Below, piece by piece: positions 7,193 to 15,609 of a stretch of DNA of 29,868 nt. A program made the translations under genes and the position numbers. Within the stretch, counting starts at the first letter, position 1, and the number at the start of each line of letters is the position of its first letter. The DNA comes from an uncultured Caryophanales bacterium. Lineage in GTDB: Bacteria > Bacillota_I > Bacilli_A > RFN20 > CAG-826. The notes under the pieces were generated by a model. That model did not search any database. It had not been told where the DNA came from and saw nothing but the letters and a program-made list of their open reading frames with translations. The stretch is taken from NCBI GenBank assembly GCA_905197045.1, contig CAJJXG010000017.1, positions 1 to 29,868 on the forward strand. Direction: 5' to 3'.

Positions 7193-8384
7193 ATTTAAAC
7201 AACTCTTTTAATATATCAACCATTTTAGTCATTTGAGTTAAACTAACAAACTCAAAGCGACCATGTGGATTAAAATCTCCAGTACCTAAATTTGGACAAG
7301 GAAGTCCCATATAAGTAATGGTTGCTCCATCAGTTCCACCCCTAATTGGTGTATATCTTATTGGAAGACGAGAATTAATGTAGGCTTTATTAATTAATTC
7401 AATTGCTTCCATATGATTTATAAAATAATCTCTCATATTGCGATATTCATCGTGAAGCTCAAGATCAATTTTAGCTTTAGGGTATTTTGCTAAAATCTTT
7501 TCTTTTGCCTTTTTAAGCATCTCTTTTTTATCTTCTAAAAGTGACTTATCATGATCTCTTAAAATATAAGAAAGTGTTACAGCTTCAACATCTCCCTTAA
7601 ATTCATCAAGATGAATAAAACCTTCATGATCTTCGGTTTTTGAAGGAATCATGTCTTTTGGTAATAAATCATTAAATTCTATTCCAAGTAAAACAGCATT
7701 AATCATTATATCTTTTGCATTTCCTGGATGGACTCCAACGCCTTCAATTTTTACTTTTGCACTGGCAGCATTAAAGTTTTCAAAGTTAGCTTCATAAATT
7801 GATTCACCATCAAGAGTATAAGCAATATCTGCTTTCATCTTTTTAACATCAAATTTTGAAGCGCCTCTTCCAATCTCTTCATCAGCAGTAAATGCAATTG
7901 CAAGATTATAATTAAACTCTTCTTTATGTTTTAAATAATAAGTTAAAAATTCAAAAATAATTGCAATTCCTGCTTTATCATCTCCACCTAAAAGATGTTC
8001 ACCATCCGTAACAAGTAAATCTTCACCAACTACAGTTTTTAAAACAGGAAAGTCTTCTACTTTCATCTTGTAAGTTGAATTTAACTCAATATCTTCTCCA
8101 TTATATTTTTCAATTAAACGAGGATTTTTAATTCCGCCTTCAATTGTAGGGGCTGTGTCCATATGTGATATTAAGCCAATTGTTTTTTCTTTTTTATTAT
8201 CAATAAAAGCATAAACAATGCTATGCTCATCTTTATAAGCATCTTTTACACCTAACTCTTTTAAATCATCAACTAAAATTTCTGCAAACTCGACTTGGCT
8301 TTTTGTTGAAGGGTAAGTTAAAGAAGATTCATCACTTACCGTATCAAAAGCGATATATTTTTTAAATCTTTCAACTAATGTCAT
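7191..8384 (-). CDS. pepT: Peptidase T (tripeptide aminopeptidase)
   Basis: Cytoplasmic M20B zinc peptidase that removes the N-terminal residue of tripeptides. At 397 aa it is full length. Metal and catalytic residues are visible: SHMDTAP (His74, Asp76), LGGDDKAG (bridging Asp near 135-136), TADEEIGRG (Glu169/Glu170), LDGES (Asp192) and a C-terminal NPHGRFE His. The start overlaps the preceding gene as ATGA, so the two are translationally coupled. Confidence 0.96.
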   Translation of the reverse strand: MTLVERFKKYIAFDTVSDESSLTYPSTKSQVEFAEILVDDLKELGVKDAYKDEHSIVYAFIDNKKEKTIGLISHMDTAPTIEGGIKNPRLIEKYNGEDIELNSTYKMKVEDFPVLKTVVGEDLLVTDGEHLLGGDDKAGIAIIFEFLTYYLKHKEEFNYNLAIAFTADEEIGRGASKFDVKKMKADIAYTLDGESIYEANFENFNAASAKVKIEGVGVHPGNAKDIMINAVLLGIEFNDLLPKDMIPSKTEDHEGFIHLDEFKGDVEAVTLSYILRDHDKSLLEDKKEMLKKAKEKILAKYPKAKIDLELHDEYRNMRDYFINHMEAIELINKAYINSRLPIRYTPIRGGTDGATITYMGLPCPNLGTGDFNPHGRFEFVSLTQMTKMVDILKELFK

Positions 8385-9007
8385 TTTTCTACTCCTAAAA
8401 CACTAAAATAAAAAGAACTAGAATCAATTTTTACTTTAGATAATTCTTCTTGCACACTATTTATAATTGTGGCATCAACTTTAACGCCAATTTGAGAGAT
8501 ATCATCGCTTTCTTTAAATTTATATGTAAAATCAGTTTTGACTGTTGGATAAGTATCGTATAAAACTTTAGAAACAGTTGAGCTTTCATTAGATTTATTT
8601 AAAGAGTATAAGTAAATTCCTTCTCCCTTTGCTGATAAGTTACCTTCAAGATTAGAATTAACCGCACTAACCGAAAAATGTAGATTAATTTCAAATTCAC
8701 TATATAAAGAATTTAAAGTTAAAAACTCTTCGACGTTAAAATAAATTCTGTTAAGCTCACCTTCTTCATTATTTTCTGTTTTTATCAAATTGCTATCTTC
8801 AAGAGTATAATATTTTTCTTTATTTAAGTTACCTTCACTATCGTAAGTTTCAAGATTACCAACAAATTCATTGTTTTTAATTAATAAATAATTTGGTGTT
8901 GAAAAATAAATTCCACAATAAGTAGCAATTGAAGCAATAAGCGCTAAAGCCCCTAAAGAAAGTCCAACAATAAGTCCAATATTTTCTTTTGCGTTAAATT
9001 TATTCAT
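8381..9007 (-). CDS. Orphan membrane-anchored extracytoplasmic protein
   Basis: 208 aa, not recognised. A short lysine-bearing N-terminus is followed by one membrane helix (about 10-34, IGLIVGLSLGALALIASIAT) without a lipobox or a clear cleavage site, so it is probably an anchor. The rest is hydrophilic, rich in Ser/Asn/Glu and strand-forming residues, with no metal or catalytic motif that I recognise. The coupled ATGA junction with pepT implies co-expression; a link with peptide use is inference. The ATG is 7 nt after a TATAAT box with no ribosome site, so it is probably leaderless. Confidence 0.75.
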   Translation of the reverse strand: MNKFNAKENIGLIVGLSLGALALIASIATYCGIYFSTPNYLLIKNNEFVGNLETYDSEGNLNKEKYYTLEDSNLIKTENNEEGELNRIYFNVEEFLTLNSLYSEFEINLHFSVSAVNSNLEGNLSAKGEGIYLYSLNKSNESSTVSKVLYDTYPTVKTDFTYKFKESDDISQIGVKVDATIINSVQEELSKVKIDSSSFYFSVLGVEK

Positions 9008-9014
9008 CTTTCTA

Positions 9015-9042
9015 ATTATAATTTAATCTTAATTTTTAGCAA
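9015..9042 (-). promoter_or_regulatory. Promoter of the orphan-pepT operon, probably leaderless
   Basis: On the minus strand: TTGCTA (9037-9042), 16-nt spacer, TATAAT (9015-9020), then only 7 nt to the ATG at 9007. No Shine-Dalgarno sequence fits in the remaining bases. Confidence 0.65.
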
Positions 9043-9089
9043 ACAATTATGATTAATTTAAAGTAAAAACCCTGCAAATCTTCACTTTT

Positions 9090-9296
9090 TTAAAGAACTA
9101 ATAGTGTAATTAAGACAGCTATTATTAAAACAAAAATAACTATAAAAAAGATTAAAATGCCCCAAGAAGGTTTTTCAATTTTTTTAAGCGAATCTTTAAT
9201 TGACTCTTCTTCGTTTTCTTCTTCAATATCGTTTTGATCTATTTCTTGAATAGATTCATCTTTATTTTCTCTTACGTTTTTATTTTCGTCTTCCAT
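9090..9296 (-). CDS. Small tail-anchored acidic membrane protein
   Basis: 68 aa from the ATG at 9296, which has GTGAGG 5 nt upstream; the longer version beginning with TTG at 9320 is less likely. Residues 1-42 are very acidic (runs of Asp/Glu/Asn), followed by KKIEKPSW and one hydrophobic helix (about 46-68, GILIFFIVIFVLIIAVLITL) reaching the C-terminus. It is therefore probably a C-tail anchored protein with the acidic part in the cytoplasm. No family is recognised. It lies 7 nt after folT in the smpB-folT operon. Confidence 0.7.
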   Translation of the reverse strand: MEDENKNVRENKDESIQEIDQNDIEEENEEESIKDSLKKIEKPSWGILIFFIVIFVLIIAVLITLLVL

Positions 9297-9303
9297 TTTT
9301 GCC

Positions 9304-10128
9304 TCACTTTTTTGCTTCAAGATTTTTCTTTAAACGATGAAAGAATGTTTCATTATTTAATAAAGCACCTTCCACATTAAAATTTAAAGAAACATCAAGA
9401 GCAACTGAAATTAAAAAGATATGAACAAAACTTGTTACAAAGCCTGTTAACATTCTAACTGTTAATATAATCAAAAATTCCCAATCTAAAATAAAAGCTT
9501 GTACAGCACTACCTACAGGAATCTTAAAAACAAAGTAGGTTAAAAAGACACTACAAGCAATTAGATTAATCTTATAGTGACGAGAAAATCTTTTATCTTT
9601 GTATTTTTTGTTTAATAGATATAAGGCAATAAAAAAGATAATAGAAAGAATAGCGCTAACTATACATATTGCAATTTTTAACCATGGATATAATTCATAG
9701 CTTGTTCTTCCGCTTTCGCTATAAATATGATCATTAAATATAAAGAAAACCCATAAAAGGATATTTAATAAAGTTATTAAGCTAACTGAAACAAAAGGAA
9801 ATTTATCTTCAACATGACTTTTTCTTAAAGCAACATAACATAGATAAGGCATTAATCCTGTTAAACTTGCAGCAATTGTAAAAAGTGGATTATAAGGTCC
9901 AGTCGGGAATAAAATTGCGCCAAGAGTATCAACAAGCGTTCCTACTAAAAAGCCAAAAAATGGGCCAAGATAAAAACTTGAAAACATGACGACACTATTT
10001 GCTAAAGAAACTTTTAAAAAAGGTAAACCAAAAAGAGCTGGTACACTTATAAAACGCGATAAAATAATGCCTAAAGCAATAAAAAGAGCACTATAACTTA
10101 TTTTATAAAGTAATGACATCTTTCGCAT
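9304..10128 (-). CDS. folT: Folate ECF transporter S component (FolT-like)
   Basis: Substrate-binding membrane subunit of a group II ECF transporter; it must use the EcfA1A2T module encoded about 5 kb away. Family features: LFIALGIILSRF, LPFLKVSLANSVVMFSSFYLGPFFGFLVGTLVDTLG (in part) and FPTGPYNPLFTIAASLTGL, the last block being characteristic of FolT. About six hydrophobic helices; 274 aa is longer than the usual 170-200 because of extra segments around 115-200. The substrate is inferred from motifs only. It starts 5 nt after the smpB stop with AGGGA upstream. Confidence 0.82.
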   Translation of the reverse strand: MRKMSLLYKISYSALFIALGIILSRFISVPALFGLPFLKVSLANSVVMFSSFYLGPFFGFLVGTLVDTLGAILFPTGPYNPLFTIAASLTGLMPYLCYVALRKSHVEDKFPFVSVSLITLLNILLWVFFIFNDHIYSESGRTSYELYPWLKIAICIVSAILSIIFFIALYLLNKKYKDKRFSRHYKINLIACSVFLTYFVFKIPVGSAVQAFILDWEFLIILTVRMLTGFVTSFVHIFLISVALDVSLNFNVEGALLNNETFFHRLKKNLEAKK

Positions 10129-10133
10129 CGCAT

Positions 10134-10592
10134 CTATTCCCTTTTCATGGCTTTAGCCATATTGCGTTTATCATCTCTTTCTTTAATCGTTTCACGTTTA
10201 TCGAAAAGTTTTTTACCTTTACCTAAAGCAATTTCAACTTTTGCTTTGCCATTTTTTAAATAAAGTTTTGTTGGGACAATGGTATAGCCTTCTTTAATTA
10301 CCTTTTGTTCGTATTTTAAAATTTCTCGTTTATTTAATAAAAGTTTACGTGTTCTTAAAGGATCATGGTTAAAAATATTGCCTTTTTCATATTCAGAAAT
10401 GTTCATATTTAAAATAAATGCCTCATGATTTTTAAAAACTACATAAGAGTCATTTAAAGAAACATTGTGGGCTCTAATTGATTTAATTTCGGTTCCTTTA
10501 AGTTCAAGCCCGGCTTCTAAATAATCAGAAAGAAAGTAATTAAAATGAGCTTTCTTATTTAAACAAATACTTTTAATTTTTTCTTCGGCCAT
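10134..10592 (-). CDS. smpB: SsrA-binding protein SmpB
   Basis: Binds tmRNA and brings it to stalled ribosomes for trans-translation. 152 aa, full length. Family motifs: NKKAHFNYF, YLEAGLELKGTEIKSIR, LNDSYVVFKN, HDPLRTRKLLL, GYTIVPTKLYLKNGKAKVEIALGKGKKLFDKR (in parts) and a basic C-terminal tail. No tmRNA gene was seen in the window. The ATG lies 7 nt after a TATAAT box, so the mRNA is probably leaderless; AGG two bases before the ATG is too close to act as a normal ribosome site. Confidence 0.97.
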   Translation of the reverse strand: MAEEKIKSICLNKKAHFNYFLSDYLEAGLELKGTEIKSIRAHNVSLNDSYVVFKNHEAFILNMNISEYEKGNIFNHDPLRTRKLLLNKREILKYEQKVIKEGYTIVPTKLYLKNGKAKVEIALGKGKKLFDKRETIKERDDKRNMAKAMKRE

Positions 10593-10599
10593 GACCTAA

Positions 10600-10628
10600 A
10601 TTATAAGGTAATTTATCGGTTCATGCAA
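10600..10628 (-). promoter_or_regulatory. smpB promoter, probably leaderless
   Basis: Minus strand: TTGCAT (10623-10628), 17-nt spacer, TATAAT (10600-10605), then 7 nt to the ATG. The -35 box begins within the T-run of the preceding terminator. Confidence 0.7.
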
Positions 10629-10663
10629 AAAAGATAATCACTTCTTGAGGTGATTATCTTTTT
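10622..10663 (-). terminator. Terminator of the flavodoxin-copA operon
   Basis: A perfect 14-bp stem AAAAAGATAATCAC / GTGATTATCTTTTT with an 8-nt loop (10628-10663), followed on the minus strand by six T. It lies 14 nt past the copA stop and abuts the smpB promoter. Confidence 0.92.
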
Positions 10664-10676
10664 ACTTTTCATTCTA

Positions 10677-12971
10677 TTATTCTTTTTCAATTTTCCTTTT
10701 ATATAAGAAAAGCGTTAAAGCATTTAAACAAACTGTAACACTACTTAATGCCATAAGCATTGAAGCATACATTGGCGAAAGCACAAAATGTAAGCTAGCA
10801 AAGGCTCCAGCAGCCACTGGAATAAAGATTACGTTATATAAAAAGGCCCATAAAAGATTAAATCCAATATTAGTTCTTATCTTTTTTGAGATTTTAATAA
10901 TATCTAAAATGTCTAATAAATCATCATTCATCAAGATAAAATCACTACTAGCTAAAGCCACATCACTTCCTTTAGCAATTCCTACACCAACATCAGCTAA
11001 AGTTAAAGCAATTGAATCATTAACGCCATCTCCAACCATCATGACGTGATAATTTTCATTTTTTAATTTTTTAATCACTTCACCTTTTCCATCAGGTTTA
11101 ACATTAGCAATTACTTCTTCAATGCCAACTTCTTTAGCAATATTTTGAGCAATGATTTCATTATCCCCGGTTAATAAAACAACTTTTTTAAAACTTTTTT
11201 TAACTTCTTTGATAAATTCTTTAGCATCTTTTTTAAGTTCATCTTTTAAAGAGAAAAGAGCATAAATTTCTTTTTCTGTAAAAGCCATAATTGGAAGAGT
11301 ACCTTCTTTTTTATATGTAGCAAGTTTCTCTTCTAAAACTTTAATTTTTTCGCCTTTATAAAATTCATTTAATAAAGATTCGTTTCCAATATAAATAACT
11401 TCATCTTTATAAACGCCTTTTACACCTTTTCCTGGAACGTTACTCACCATTGTAAAATCTTTATCTAAAACTGCCTCTTTTTCTAATAAGGAAGCAATTC
11501 CTTCACTAAGAGGATGGGTTGAATACTTCTCAATAGTATAAATTCGATTGAGTTTTGCAGGGTTTTTAGTAAAAACTAAGTGATCATTAACAGTTAATTT
11601 ACCATTTGTAATAGTATTTGTTTTATCTAAAACTAAGCAATCAATTTCTTTCATATTCTCAATTGCTTCACTTTTATTTACTAAGATTCCATTTTTTGCA
11701 AAGATACTTGAACCAACAAGAAGTGAAATTGGAGTAGCAAGTCCTAAAGCACAAGGACAAGAAACAACCATTACACTAATTGCAAAACTAAAGGCTTCAT
11801 CAAAAGCCGAAGTAAAATGGGTATTTAATGTTGCATTTCCTGCGTTTGCTCCATAATCAATTCCAAGCCAAACGCAAAAAACAATCACGCTAATTACCAA
11901 AATAATTGGAACAAATATACGAGAAACCTTATCAACTTTTCTTGTTAATTTTGTATCCATATTACTCGCTTCCATAACAAGCGAAATAATTTTATTTAAA
12001 ACGTTATCTTTTTTGCTTTTGTCAATTAAAACAGTAATTGAGCCATCCTTATTAACACTTCCACCAATTACTTTATCGCCTTCTTCTTTATAAATTGGTA
12101 AAGATTCGCCAGTTAATAAAGATTCATCAACGCTAGTTGAACCATTAATTATTATTCCATCAAGAGGTATTGTTTCTCCTTCTTTTATAATAATTTTATC
12201 GCCAGCTTTTAATAATTTAGTTTCTACTTTTATTACTTCATTTTCTTTAATTAAGTTAGCGTATTTTGGTCTTAATTTTAATAATTCATTAATAGTACTT
12301 CTTGCTTTTCTTTTTGATAAATTTTCAATTAATTTACCAATTGAAACAATAACTAAAATCATTGCAGCACTATCTAGATATGTATGGAACATGATTTTTC
12401 CAGCACTTGCTTCATAAATATAATAATCACTTGGCGCAATAATTAATTTAACAATGAAATAAACTGAATATATTAAAGAAAATAAAGAACCTAAAAATAT
12501 TAAACTATCCATATTAGGAGAAAGTTTAATTAAACTTTTAAATCCACTAATGTAATAGTTAAAAAATACTCCAATAATTATTAAAGTTAAAACAAGTTCA
12601 ATAAGTGGTAAAAGATAGATTGGCTCTTTTAAAGAATCTAAAATTAAATTAGGATACATGTCGCTCATTGAAAAAAACATAAGCGGCAAAAGTAAAACTA
12701 TTCCAACGATTAATTTTATAATGTCTAACTTATAGCTTTTTTCTTTAGTAAACTCTTCATCTTCATCTATAACTTCAAGTTTATATCCAACACTTTTACA
12801 AGCATTTATGATGTCTTCTTCGCTAACTTTTTTCTCATTATAACGAACTTTTACGACGTTATTTACTAAATTTGCATTAACTTCTAAAACTCCATCAAGT
12901 TTTTTTAGTGCTGCTTCAATGTTGCCTTTACAACCAGCACAATGCATGTTTGAATTAAATATTTTCTCCAC
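10677..12971 (-). CDS. copA: Cu(I)-translocating P-type ATPase with DKTNT motif
   Basis: Exports Cu(I) across the membrane. 764 aa with one N-terminal heavy-metal domain (MHCAGC, Cys11/Cys14), membrane segments, TGES at 287-290, metal-gate CPC at 405-407, THP near 486, TGDN at 601 and GDGVND at 647. The final helices carry the Cu-type AFLYN and MALSS motifs. Odd point: the phosphorylation motif reads DKTNT (449-453), with Asn452 in place of the near-invariant Gly of DKTGT (codon at 11616-11618); the phosphorylated Asp449 is intact. It overlaps the flavodoxin-like gene by 17 nt. Confidence 0.94.
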   Translation of the reverse strand: MEKIFNSNMHCAGCKGNIEAALKKLDGVLEVNANLVNNVVKVRYNEKKVSEEDIINACKSVGYKLEVIDEDEEFTKEKSYKLDIIKLIVGIVLLLPLMFFSMSDMYPNLILDSLKEPIYLLPLIELVLTLIIIGVFFNYYISGFKSLIKLSPNMDSLIFLGSLFSLIYSVYFIVKLIIAPSDYYIYEASAGKIMFHTYLDSAAMILVIVSIGKLIENLSKRKARSTINELLKLRPKYANLIKENEVIKVETKLLKAGDKIIIKEGETIPLDGIIINGSTSVDESLLTGESLPIYKEEGDKVIGGSVNKDGSITVLIDKSKKDNVLNKIISLVMEASNMDTKLTRKVDKVSRIFVPIILVISVIVFCVWLGIDYGANAGNATLNTHFTSAFDEAFSFAISVMVVSCPCALGLATPISLLVGSSIFAKNGILVNKSEAIENMKEIDCLVLDKTNTITNGKLTVNDHLVFTKNPAKLNRIYTIEKYSTHPLSEGIASLLEKEAVLDKDFTMVSNVPGKGVKGVYKDEVIYIGNESLLNEFYKGEKIKVLEEKLATYKKEGTLPIMAFTEKEIYALFSLKDELKKDAKEFIKEVKKSFKKVVLLTGDNEIIAQNIAKEVGIEEVIANVKPDGKGEVIKKLKNENYHVMMVGDGVNDSIALTLADVGVGIAKGSDVALASSDFILMNDDLLDILDIIKISKKIRTNIGFNLLWAFLYNVIFIPVAAGAFASLHFVLSPMYASMLMALSSVTVCLNALTLFLYKRKIEKE

Positions 12972-13512
12972 TTAACCTCTTCCCTCTAACTGCGTTATAA
13001 ACTTCAATCATACGATCGATTGCACTAGAAGAAACAAGATCTAATCGTTGATTGATGCGGCTTTCAAAAAGCGTACGATCAACCCCTTCTGGCATTTGAT
13101 TGCTATTCATGGCTCGCTTCATGGCAAAACGGAAGATTTTTTGTTTCCATTTTTTCATCTTATTAATATCTAATCCGCCAGGTAATAGATAAAGTCTAAC
13201 ATGATAAAATTCAAGCCCATTAGCATTGATAACATTTTCCTTTTTATCATCATCAATTGGTTGAATTCCAGTAGCAAAAACAAAAATGTCCTTATCACCA
13301 AATAAATCATTAGTCTTTAAGAATTTATTAAGACCAACAATTACATTATTTCTTAAAGGTCCTCCATAAAAAATAATGTCATTCTCCTTAACCATTTTTC
13401 TTTTAAAATGCTTTAAATCAACCACTGTAAGATCAGGTATACGAACTTTAATCATATCGGCATAAGCTTTAGTAAAACCGGTCTCACTTTTATAAATAAG
13501 TAATGTTTTCAT
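12955..13512 (-). CDS. Flavodoxin-domain protein
   Basis: A 185-aa cytoplasmic protein with an N-terminal flavodoxin fold: KTLLIYKSETGFTKAYA holds the FMN phosphate loop S-x-T-G-x-T (residues 9-14), then DIIFYGGPLRNN (near 54) and DIFVFATGI (near 84). The C-terminal third is basic (KMKKWKQKIFRFAMKRAM), as in flavodoxin-like menaquinone-linked proteins of the HemG type. Electron transfer is inferred; the partner is unknown. Its end overlaps copA by 17 nt, so the two are co-translated, suggesting a link between copper or redox stress and flavin reduction. No ribosome site; see the promoter entry. Confidence 0.82.
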   Translation of the reverse strand: MKTLLIYKSETGFTKAYADMIKVRIPDLTVVDLKHFKRKMVKENDIIFYGGPLRNNVIVGLNKFLKTNDLFGDKDIFVFATGIQPIDDDKKENVINANGLEFYHVRLYLLPGGLDINKMKKWKQKIFRFAMKRAMNSNQMPEGVDRTLFESRINQRLDLVSSSAIDRMIEVYNAVRGKRLSGENI

Positions 13513-13521
13513 ATATTTAAA

Positions 13522-13549
13522 ATTTTATATATAATTTTTCTAGTTTCAA
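13522..13549 (-). promoter_or_regulatory. Promoter of flavodoxin-copA, probably leaderless
   Basis: Minus strand: TTGAAA (13544-13549), 16-nt spacer, TAAAAT (13522-13527), 9 nt to the ATG at 13512. A plus-strand TATAAT (13530-13535) for the divergent methyltransferase-like gene lies inside the same spacer, so the two promoters overlap. Confidence 0.55.
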
Positions 13550-13568
13550 TAAAAATGCTGGTAATGAT

Positions 13569-14639
13569 ATGAATTTTAAACTTGATAAACACTACTTAAA
13601 TAAATTAATCGAGACACGAGAAGAAAATATTTTAATTAACAATATTTATAACGATTTTTTAGAAAATTATTCACGCACAATTACTAAAGAAGATTTTAGC
13701 TATTTTTCTTCTTACTATGAACTATTTTTAGATAAACTTGAAATTGATCCTTTTGATAAAGATTTTCAACATTTAGCTAAAAAATATAATCTAAATGAAT
13801 TCAAAAAGCTTGATGAAACTAAATATTTAAATAATCCTTATTATCAAAAAATTAAACTCAATAAAGAAGTTAAAGAAGGCAATCTTACTTTAAAAGAATC
13901 TCTTTTACCAAGTTTTTCAGCCTTTATTTATAAAGATATAAGTGTAAAAAGTGAAGATTACTATCGTGAAATCAATCATTTTGCTTATTTTGATAAACCT
14001 TTTAAATATTTAGAGTTAAGAGAAAAAGACGTTACATGGATGTCCGTTACTCCTCATGAAATTGAGACCATGGAAGAGAGTTTAAAGGAAGTTAAAGGAA
14101 ACGTTTTAGTACTTGGACTTGGAATTGGCTATTACCCTTATATGGCTTCTTTAAAAAATGATGTTTTTAAAATTGATATTGTTGAACTTGATCAAAAAAT
14201 CATCAACTTATTTAAAAATAATCTTTTAAATCAGTTTGAACATAAAGAAAAAATAAATCTAATTAAAGAAGAAGCCTATAAATATTTAAAAGAAAATGAT
14301 TTAACAAAATATGACTATATATTTGTTGATTTATGGCATACTCCAGAAGATGCTTTGTCTTTATACTTAAAGATAGCTAAACTTTTATCCACTTTTAAAG
14401 GAAAAGTTTCTTATTGGATTGAAAAATCAATTCTTGCCTTAATTCGCCGCTATCTTATTACCTTAATTGAAGAAAAACTAAATGGCTATACTGAAAAAGA
14501 TTATTTAGTTAGCGAAAACGAAAATGATCAAAACATCAATTACTTCTATCAAATAAGTAAAAATGAAAACATCTCTTCTTTCGAAGAGATGAATGAGTTT
14601 TTAAGTGATGAAAATATTAAAAAATTAATTACAAAATAA
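13569..14639 (+). CDS. Rossmann-fold SAM-dependent methyltransferase-like protein
   Basis: 356 aa. The C-terminal half has a class I SAM-binding fold resembling spermidine synthases: GNVLVLGLGIGYYPYM (motif I, about 178-193), then IDIVELDQKIINLF (acidic Asp/Glu after strand 2), a region equivalent to a Glu-Ala pair, and YDYIFVDLWHTPEDAL (motif near 255). The N-terminal 150 residues are helical and not recognised. Substrate unknown: a methyltransferase or aminopropyltransferase cannot be separated by eye. The start at 13569 has only a poor ribosome site (GGTAA). It meets corA with one nucleotide between the stop codons. Confidence 0.72.
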   Translation: MNFKLDKHYLNKLIETREENILINNIYNDFLENYSRTITKEDFSYFSSYYELFLDKLEIDPFDKDFQHLAKKYNLNEFKKLDETKYLNNPYYQKIKLNKEVKEGNLTLKESLLPSFSAFIYKDISVKSEDYYREINHFAYFDKPFKYLELREKDVTWMSVTPHEIETMEESLKEVKGNVLVLGLGIGYYPYMASLKNDVFKIDIVELDQKIINLFKNNLLNQFEHKEKINLIKEEAYKYLKENDLTKYDYIFVDLWHTPEDALSLYLKIAKLLSTFKGKVSYWIEKSILALIRRYLITLIEEKLNGYTEKDYLVSENENDQNINYFYQISKNENISSFEEMNEFLSDENIKKLITK

Positions 14640-14640
14640 A

Positions 14641-15603
14641 CTATTTATTGCGTCTTCCATTACCTAAAAGCACTAAAATAACAGTACCAATTATTGCAAA
14701 AACCACGCAAATCGCAAGGATAATCCAAAAACCATTCTCGGAATTAGCAAGAGGCATATTTTCAACATTCATACCATAAATTGAAGCAACAAGAGTTGGT
14801 AAAGATATAACAATTGTTACAGCTGCTAAAGTTTTCATGATGATATTCATATTGTTATTAATAACAGAAGCAAAAGCATCCATCATACCAGAAAGAATGT
14901 TTCGATAAATAGAACACATTTCAATTGCTTGATCCATTTCAACTTCAGTATCTTCCATTAAGTCAAAATCGCTTTCAAACTTTTTATAGGTTTGACTTCT
15001 TAAAAGACGAGATAAAACACCTTTATCGGCGTTTAATGCTGTTGAAAAATAAACTAATGTTTTATTTGTATCCATTAATTCAAGAAGTTCTTTATTTTTA
15101 GTTGAATTACGAAGTTTATTTTCAAGTATTTCGGTATGAGCATTGATCTTTTTTAAGTAATTAATAAAAAGAGTAGCAAGACGATATACTAGATAAAGAG
15201 TTAAACGAACATGCTTATGTGGTTCAACTACTTTTACTCTTTTAAAAAGTTCTGTAATTAACTCAACGTTATATTTACAAATTGTTACATAATAACTACG
15301 GTTATAACCAATAATAAATGGGACAGTTGTATAAATTGAATTTTCTTCATCTTCAACAAGAGGAGTATCTAAAACGATTAAAGTATCACCATCATCAGTA
15401 TCAATACGAGCACTCTCTTCATCATCAAGTGCACATAAAAGAAGCTCATTGGAAATTGAGGTGAGCTTTGCTATTTTTTCAATAGTATCTGCATCTGGCT
15501 CAGAAATATGAATCCAACTTCCTGATTCAACTTCTAAGTTATCAGCATTTTCATAATCAGTCTTAATGACTTCTTTTCCGACTTCTTTAAATACCGTAAT
15601 CAT
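14641..15603 (-). CDS. corA: CorA family magnesium transporter
   Basis: Homopentameric divalent cation channel. 320 aa: an acidic N-terminal cytoplasmic domain, a long helical stalk (about 130-245) and two C-terminal membrane helices (about 256-278 and 290-314) with the diagnostic YGMN at the end of the first. The periplasmic loop is NVENMPLANSENG, and the tail is basic (GNGRRNK). Mg is the usual substrate; other divalent ions are possible. The ATG lies 6 nt after an extended -10 box without a ribosome site. Confidence 0.94.
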   Translation of the reverse strand: MITVFKEVGKEVIKTDYENADNLEVESGSWIHISEPDADTIEKIAKLTSISNELLLCALDDEESARIDTDDGDTLIVLDTPLVEDEENSIYTTVPFIIGYNRSYYVTICKYNVELITELFKRVKVVEPHKHVRLTLYLVYRLATLFINYLKKINAHTEILENKLRNSTKNKELLELMDTNKTLVYFSTALNADKGVLSRLLRSQTYKKFESDFDLMEDTEVEMDQAIEMCSIYRNILSGMMDAFASVINNNMNIIMKTLAAVTIVISLPTLVASIYGMNVENMPLANSENGFWIILAICVVFAIIGTVILVLLGNGRRNK

Positions 15604-15609
15604 GCCTAT

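Noticed and set aside
9090..9296. SecE or SecG identity for the 68-aa membrane protein near smpB
   Set aside because: secG often neighbours smpB in Bacillota, but this protein has a single C-terminal helix, lacks the SecG two-helix layout and the SecE K-V-x-W-P motif is not really matched by EKPSWG.
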